Shown here: positions 58,649 through 64,000 of the stretch, one piece after another
How positions within the stretch are numbered: the stretch's first letter is position 1
How the letters are laid out: each line of letters opens with the position of its first letter
The notes under the pieces: model-generated
Told to the model about the DNA's origin: nothing
The model's database searches: none
What the model saw: only the letters and a program-made list of their open reading frames with translations
NCBI GenBank assembly: GCA_963821935.1
Contig: CAWGFM010000005.1
Span: 186,001-250,000 of the forward strand
Direction of reading: 5' to 3'
From: JAOUEA01 sp963821935
GTDB lineage: Bacteria > Actinomycetota > UBA4738 > HRBIN12
Length of the DNA stretch: 64,000 nucleotides
Made by a program: the position numbers and the translations under genes

Positions 58649-59572
58649 TCAGAGGGCCCCGGTAGGCCGCGGGAACAGTCCCGAGCGCTCGACCACCGCA
58701 CGGACCAGATCGTCGCGGCCCATGCCCATCAGGTGCACACCGGCAACACCCTCGAGCTCGGCGATCGCGCGGACGGTCTGGACGGTGAGCTCCAAGCCCA
58801 CGCTGTCGGCGTCCTCGCCTGACTCGTCGAGGGCATCGATGAACCGCGCAGGCACCCGGACGCCGGGCAGCTTCTCGTCCATGTACCGCGCACCCTTCGC
58901 GCTGCGCAGCGGCACCACTCCGATCAACACCGACGCTCGCTCAAGGACACCGCGTGCCCGGATCGTGTCGATCCACCCGGCGAGCGCCTCGACGTCGTAG
59001 GTGATCTGGGTCCAGATGACATCGGCGCCCGCGTCCAGCTTCACCTCCAGGCGGGCGGGGTCGTAGGGATCGGCCAGGGGCATGTCGGCGCAACCGATCA
59101 GGTACCGAGGCGGATCGTCAATCTCGGCGCCCCCAAGGGTCGTGCCTTCATCACGCAGTCGCCGCACCAGCCCGATCAGGTCCAGCGGGCCGATGTCGTT
59201 GACCACGTTCGCGTCCGGGTGGTCGCCCACGTGGAGCGGGTCACCCGCCAGACACAGGACGTTGCGGGCACCCATCGCCCACCCTCCGAGCAGCTCGGAC
59301 GTGATCGCCAGCCGGTTGCGGTCTCGCACGGTGAGCTGCAAGGTGGGTTCGATGCCCGCTCGCGCCACCAGTGCAGCGCCGGCGGTGACGGACATGTGCG
59401 CAGAGGCCGCTGGGTTGTCGGTGACGTTGACGGCATCGACGTACCCGACCTGCCCTCGCGCATGCTCGGTGACGGCGGTTCCGTCGGCCGAGCGAGGAGG
59501 CGCGATCTCACCCGTGACCGCGAACGCGCCCGAACGAAGGATCGCCGCCAGCCGGCCGCCGACCGAGGTCAC
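58649..59572 (-). CDS. metF: Methylenetetrahydrofolate reductase
   Basis: 307 residues from the GTG at 59572, overlapping the folD stop by 4 bases. It reduces 5,10-methylene-THF to 5-methyl-THF with FAD. The N-terminal strand carries the catalytic Glu (AVTGEIAPPRSADG). NVLCLAGDPLHVGDHPDANVV, IGCADMPLADPYDP and AGADVIWTQITYDVEAL follow the family. The C-terminal part (HLMGMGRDDLVRAVVERSGL) is short. Paired with folD it supplies one-carbon units for methionine. Confidence 0.9.
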   Translation of the reverse strand: MTSVGGRLAAILRSGAFAVTGEIAPPRSADGTAVTEHARGQVGYVDAVNVTDNPAASAHMSVTAGAALVARAGIEPTLQLTVRDRNRLAITSELLGGWAMGARNVLCLAGDPLHVGDHPDANVVNDIGPLDLIGLVRRLRDEGTTLGGAEIDDPPRYLIGCADMPLADPYDPARLEVKLDAGADVIWTQITYDVEALAGWIDTIRARGVLERASVLIGVVPLRSAKGARYMDEKLPGVRVPARFIDALDESGEDADSVGLELTVQTVRAIAELEGVAGVHLMGMGRDDLVRAVVERSGLFPRPTGAL

Positions 59573-60435
59573 CGAGTGAAGGCCTGCCGCTCCGCCGCGG
59601 ACACCGTGTTCACCAACAACATGGCGACGGTCATGGGCCCGACCCCTCCGGGCACCGGGGTGATCGCGCCCGCGACCTCGGACGCTTCGTCGAACGCCAC
59701 GTCGCCCACCAGACCGTCGGAGGTGCGGTGCACACCCACGTCGATCACGGTGGCACCGGGCTGGATCATGTCGCCTCGGATCAGGTGGGGCACGCCGGCG
59801 GCGGCGACCAGGATGTCGGCGTTGCTGGTGTGGGCCGGAAGATCGCGGGTCATCACGTGCGTGCTGGTGACCGTGGCGTTCCCGCGGATCGAATCCTGCG
59901 ACAGCATGATCGACAGGGGCGCGCCCACGAGATCTCCGTGCCCGACGACGCACACCTCGGCGCCCTGCAGCTCGATGTTCTCGCGGAGCAGCAACTCGAC
60001 GATGCCGTACGGCGTGGCGGGCACGAACGTCGGCTCGCCGCGAACCATCATGCCCACGTTCCACGGGTGGAGACCGTCGACGTCCTTCTCGGGGGCAACC
60101 GTGCCCTGGACTTCGAGCTCGTGAAGGTGCGCCGGCATAGGCAGCTGCACGATGATGCCGTGGATGTCGGGGTCGCGGTTCAGCCGGCGCAGGGTGGCCA
60201 GGAGCTCGCCCTCGGTCACGTACGCGGGCAGATCGATCTGTTCGGATCGGATGCCGACGTCAGCACACGCCTTGTGCTTCGCGCCCACGTAGATGCGAGA
60301 CGCCTGGTCGTCGCCCACCAGGACGGCCGCCAAGCCCGGTGTGACCCCTCGTTCCGAGAGCACCTGCACCCGCTCGGATACCTCCGAGCGGATCTGCGCG
60401 GAAACGGCTCTGCCGTCCAGGGTCCGGGCGGTCAC
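59569..60435 (-). CDS. folD: Methylenetetrahydrofolate dehydrogenase/cyclohydrolase
   Basis: 288 residues from the GTG at 60435. The catalytic Tyr and Lys lie in SRIYVGAKHKAC. GIIVQLPMPAHL, PEKDVDGLHPWN and PATPYGIVELL follow. The NADP loop reads VVGHGDLVGAPLS, where many FolD proteins have GRSxxVG, so the cofactor pocket differs slightly (His in place of Arg). The C-terminus has GGVGPMTVAML. It interconverts methylene- and formyl-THF. TAGGAT lies 7 bases upstream. Confidence 0.93.
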   Translation of the reverse strand: MTARTLDGRAVSAQIRSEVSERVQVLSERGVTPGLAAVLVGDDQASRIYVGAKHKACADVGIRSEQIDLPAYVTEGELLATLRRLNRDPDIHGIIVQLPMPAHLHELEVQGTVAPEKDVDGLHPWNVGMMVRGEPTFVPATPYGIVELLLRENIELQGAEVCVVGHGDLVGAPLSIMLSQDSIRGNATVTSTHVMTRDLPAHTSNADILVAAAGVPHLIRGDMIQPGATVIDVGVHRTSDGLVGDVAFDEASEVAGAITPVPGGVGPMTVAMLLVNTVSAAERQAFTR

Positions 60436-60442
60436 GGCCCGA

Positions 60443-60448
60443 ATCCTA
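60443..60448 (-). promoter_or_regulatory. -10 box of a leaderless transcript (folD-metF)
   Basis: TAGGAT on the minus strand, 7 bases before the GTG at 60435, in the 55-bp gap after purH. Confidence 0.5.
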
Positions 60449-60490
60449 CCGCGCGCGTGATGACACCCAACCGATCGCCGTTCCCGGTCA

Positions 60491-62034
<1,544 letters not shown>

Positions 62035-62038
<4 letters not shown>

Positions 62039-62646
62039 GCCGGAGCCTCGTCCGCGATCGTCACCCGTCTGCCGTCCACCGCGATACGCCCCTGCAGCAT
62101 CGCGCGAACGGCGGCGGGCAAGAGCCGATGCTCGGCCGCCAGGATGCGTGGTTCCAGGGAATCCCAGTCGTCGTCCTCGCACACCTCGACGGCTTCCTGC
62201 GACACGATGGGCCCCGTGTCGATCCCCTCGTCGACCAGGAAGACGGTGACGCCCGTGACCTTGACGCCGTGCGCGAGCGCGTCGCGCACACCATGCATGC
62301 CGGGGAACGACGGCAGGAGTGCCGGGTGCGTGTTGAGCCAGCGACCCTGATACGCCTCGAGCACCGGACCGCCGAGCAGGCGCATGTACCCCGCCGTCAC
62401 CAGCACATCGATGCCAGCACGTTGCAAGCATGCGGCGACGGCCAGGTCGAACGTCGCCCGATCGCCGAACGAGCCAGGCTCGATCACCTGGGTCGGAACG
62501 CGGCGCTCGTCGGCCCGCTGCAGGGCCTTGACGCCGGGTCGGTCGGACAGGACGAGGGTGATCTGCGGACCCACGACGGGGTCGTCCAGGAGCGCTTGCA
62601 GATTGGTGCCGGAACCCGAGACCAGTACCGCGACGCGTCCTTCCAT
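62035..62646 (-). CDS. purN: Phosphoribosylglycinamide formyltransferase
   Basis: 203 residues. The phosphate-binding loop is VLVSGSGTNLQALLDD at the N-terminus. Catalytic Asn-His lie in NTHPALLPSFPGMHG and the Asp in FLVDEGIDTGPIV. It formylates glycinamide ribonucleotide with formyl-THF in purine synthesis. Start ATG at 62646; TACCGT lies 10 bases upstream, which would give a leader of a few bases. It is coupled to purH. Confidence 0.93.
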
Positions 62647-62709
62647 GCAGGCGGCCACGGTATCAGTTCGGGTAGCCTGGGAGGCTCGCGAGCATCGGAG
62701 GCCGACCCC

Positions 62710-63462
62710 GTGAAGAAGTGTCCGTACTGCGCAGAGATGATCCAGGACGAGGCCATCAAATGTCGGTACTGCCACAGCGACCTGACCGTGGCCCCGACGG
62801 CCGCCGCGACCAACGCCGAAGCCGCTGAGCCAGATCGACCGTCTGCCCCTGCCGTCGCTGCCGTCGCCGTTACCCCCGCACCCGCGGAACGGGAGTCTCC
62901 GGACGAGCCGGCGCTGTCCCCAGAGACGACCAGCTCGCGGGAGACAGCAGAGCCGACACCGATGACCCAGTCGCAGCCGGTGACCGAGTCGGAGCCGACC
63001 GAGACCTCGAGCGTTCGCTACACGCATTCGGGGTTCCGGTACGTGCTGGGCTACGGTGCCGACTTCTTCGGCATCTGGGACCGGCAGTCGCCCAGCGTTG
63101 CCGCCGAGCGGTTCCCGCGAACCGATGACGGCTGGCGCCAAGCATGGTTGCGGTTCGCGGCGCTCGAGCCCGACCACACCAGCGTGCCGGCCGATGGCCC
63201 CGCTGGCCCCGCACCGGTGCATGCGCAGACCCCCACGCCCGAAGCCGTCGCCATGGACCCCGACGACACCGCCGCCGTCCAGTACACGCATTCCGGCACG
63301 CGATACCTGCTGGGCTATGGACGTTCGTTCTTCGGGATCTGGGACCGGCAATCGCCGGACCTTCCCGTTGAACGGTTCGCGCGCGACGACTCCGGCTGGG
63401 CGGCCGCGTGGGGACGCTACACGCAGATGGAGTCCAACTTCACCGAGGTCAAGCTCAGCTAG
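62710..63462 (+). CDS. Zinc-ribbon protein with a duplicated Trp-rich module
   Basis: 250 residues from the GTG at 62710, with GGAGG 8 bases upstream. An N-terminal zinc ribbon (Cys4, Cys7, Cys18, Cys21; CPYCAEMIQDEAIKCRYC) is followed by an Ala/Pro/Glu/Thr-rich disordered stretch of about 75 residues. Then come two copies of a ~50-residue module (about 100-150 and 190-245). Each has YTHSG-x-RY, a LGYG turn, FFGIWDRQSP, an ERF-x-R segment and GW-x-x-AW-x-R. I know no function for this module. No membrane helix or signal is present. It is divergent from purN. Confidence 0.8.
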   Translation: MKKCPYCAEMIQDEAIKCRYCHSDLTVAPTAAATNAEAAEPDRPSAPAVAAVAVTPAPAERESPDEPALSPETTSSRETAEPTPMTQSQPVTESEPTETSSVRYTHSGFRYVLGYGADFFGIWDRQSPSVAAERFPRTDDGWRQAWLRFAALEPDHTSVPADGPAGPAPVHAQTPTPEAVAMDPDDTAAVQYTHSGTRYLLGYGRSFFGIWDRQSPDLPVERFARDDSGWAAAWGRYTQMESNFTEVKLS

Positions 63463-64000
63463 CGCTGGCGTTCGAGCGGCGGCGACGCACCAGCGAGGCG
63501 AGGCAGGCGGTGGGAACGCCGACCACCACGCCCCAACCCAACGCGAACGCGCCCGCGACGAAGGGCTGTGCGCCGAGCGTGACCCGGCGGACCTCGGTCT
63601 CGACGCCATCCCTCACCTCGATCGTGGTCTGGACCACGGTGCTCGCCCACGTCGCGGCCACGACCAACGCGGCGAACACGACCGCGGCCCCCGCCGCCGC
63701 CACGGCAGCGCGGCCGACGCTCGTCGCCCCTGCAGCTGACCGTCGTGCTCCGGCGAGGACCGCGACAGCCGGAACCAGGAGGAACAGTCTCGTTGACCCC
63801 GGCGCATCCTTCGTCGGCGGTGCCGAGCCGTCGGCGGTCAGCGTGAGCCAATCCACCGGGCTCTGCGCATCGGGCAGGCGGTCGAGGCAGAGCACATCGA
63901 ACACGTTCGCCCCGGTCGTGAGCGTGTCGCACGCGCCCATCGCCGGCACCAGGATCAGCACGGCTTGATTGGGCAGCAGCACGAACTGATGAGCAACCGT
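63455..64000 (-). CDS. Membrane protein, 3' part (5' end outside the window)
   Basis: The frame is open up to base 64000 (codons before the GTG at 63982 continue without a stop), so the start lies beyond the window and 181 residues are visible. Three hydrophobic segments can be seen (about LFLLVPAVAVLAGARR, AAVAAAGAAVVFAALVVAATWA and FVAGAFALGWGVVVGVPTACLA). A two-Cys extracytoplasmic stretch (MGACDTLTTGANVFDVLCLDRL) precedes them. I do not recognise the family. The stop overlaps the zinc-ribbon gene by 8 bases. Confidence 0.75.
   Translation of the reverse strand, partial: TVAHQFVLLPNQAVLILVPAMGACDTLTTGANVFDVLCLDRLPDAQSPVDWLTLTADGSAPPTKDAPGSTRLFLLVPAVAVLAGARRSAAGATSVGRAAVAAAGAAVVFAALVVAATWASTVVQTTIEVRDGVETEVRRVTLGAQPFVAGAFALGWGVVVGVPTACLASLVRRRRSNASAS

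Overview
High-GC DNA that fits a deep-branching, non-sporulating Actinomycetota lineage. Supporting signs are an F420-dependent NADP reductase, a single-chain biotin carboxylase/biotin carrier protein, frequent GTG/TTG starts, many 4-base stop/start overlaps, and start codons lying 5-7 bases after a TAnnnT box (leaderless mRNAs). The phylum is inferred from these features; no rRNA gene is present to prove it, and no tRNA gene was seen.

Layout. 1-2600: tail of a cyclic-nucleotide-binding protein, a small acidic protein made of 15-residue tandem repeats (minus strand), and divergently a GAF protein coupled to an intracellular subtilisin. 2610-4235: a Crp-type regulator and a 3-hydroxyacyl-CoA dehydrogenase. 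4295-11375: an eight-gene plus-strand run, most genes overlapping by 4 bases, built around a CopC-CopD copper protein with exported partners, two related lipoprotein/membrane proteins, a CPBP protease and an orphan ligand-binding lipoprotein. 11595-17175: M23 peptidase, a 1061-residue cyclase/ATPase/TPR protein, a glyoxalase-fold protein and a PH-domain membrane protein. 17228-27447: biotin ligase and biotin-dependent carboxylase (divergent), hydrolase, F420 reductase, a frameshifted methylmalonyl-CoA mutase large subunit, O-methyltransferase and sdhCDAB.

27473-45645 is the most distinctive part: a surface-polysaccharide locus with polymerase, flippase, Wzz/tyrosine-kinase-like protein, three glycosyltransferases, a priming sugar transferase and seven sulfotransferase-type genes (one frameshifted), plus two P-loop kinase-like proteins. 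Ten genes form one tightly overlapping minus-strand operon (38710 to 27473), facing a four-gene plus-strand operon. It most likely makes a sulfated polysaccharide or glycolipid. Next to it (45602-51433) are three LuxR-type response regulators, one lacking the phospho-acceptor aspartate, a GAF histidine kinase and a large exported propeller/PKD-like protein. At 51548 lies an enzyme strikingly like plant GDP-mannose 3,5-epimerase, which could supply GDP-L-galactose.

52670-57717 holds TCA-cycle genes (two isocitrate-dehydrogenase-family paralogues, malate dehydrogenase, citrate synthase). 57727-58479 encodes an exported collagen-like protein. 58649-62646 is a one-carbon/purine block (purN-purH, folD-metF). 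The window ends with a zinc-ribbon protein carrying a duplicated Trp-rich module and the 3' part of a membrane protein.

Two genes (mutase at 21703-23296, sulfotransferase at 43783-44708) are each broken by a one-base change that restores a complete protein when corrected; sequencing error and real mutation cannot be told apart from one sequence.
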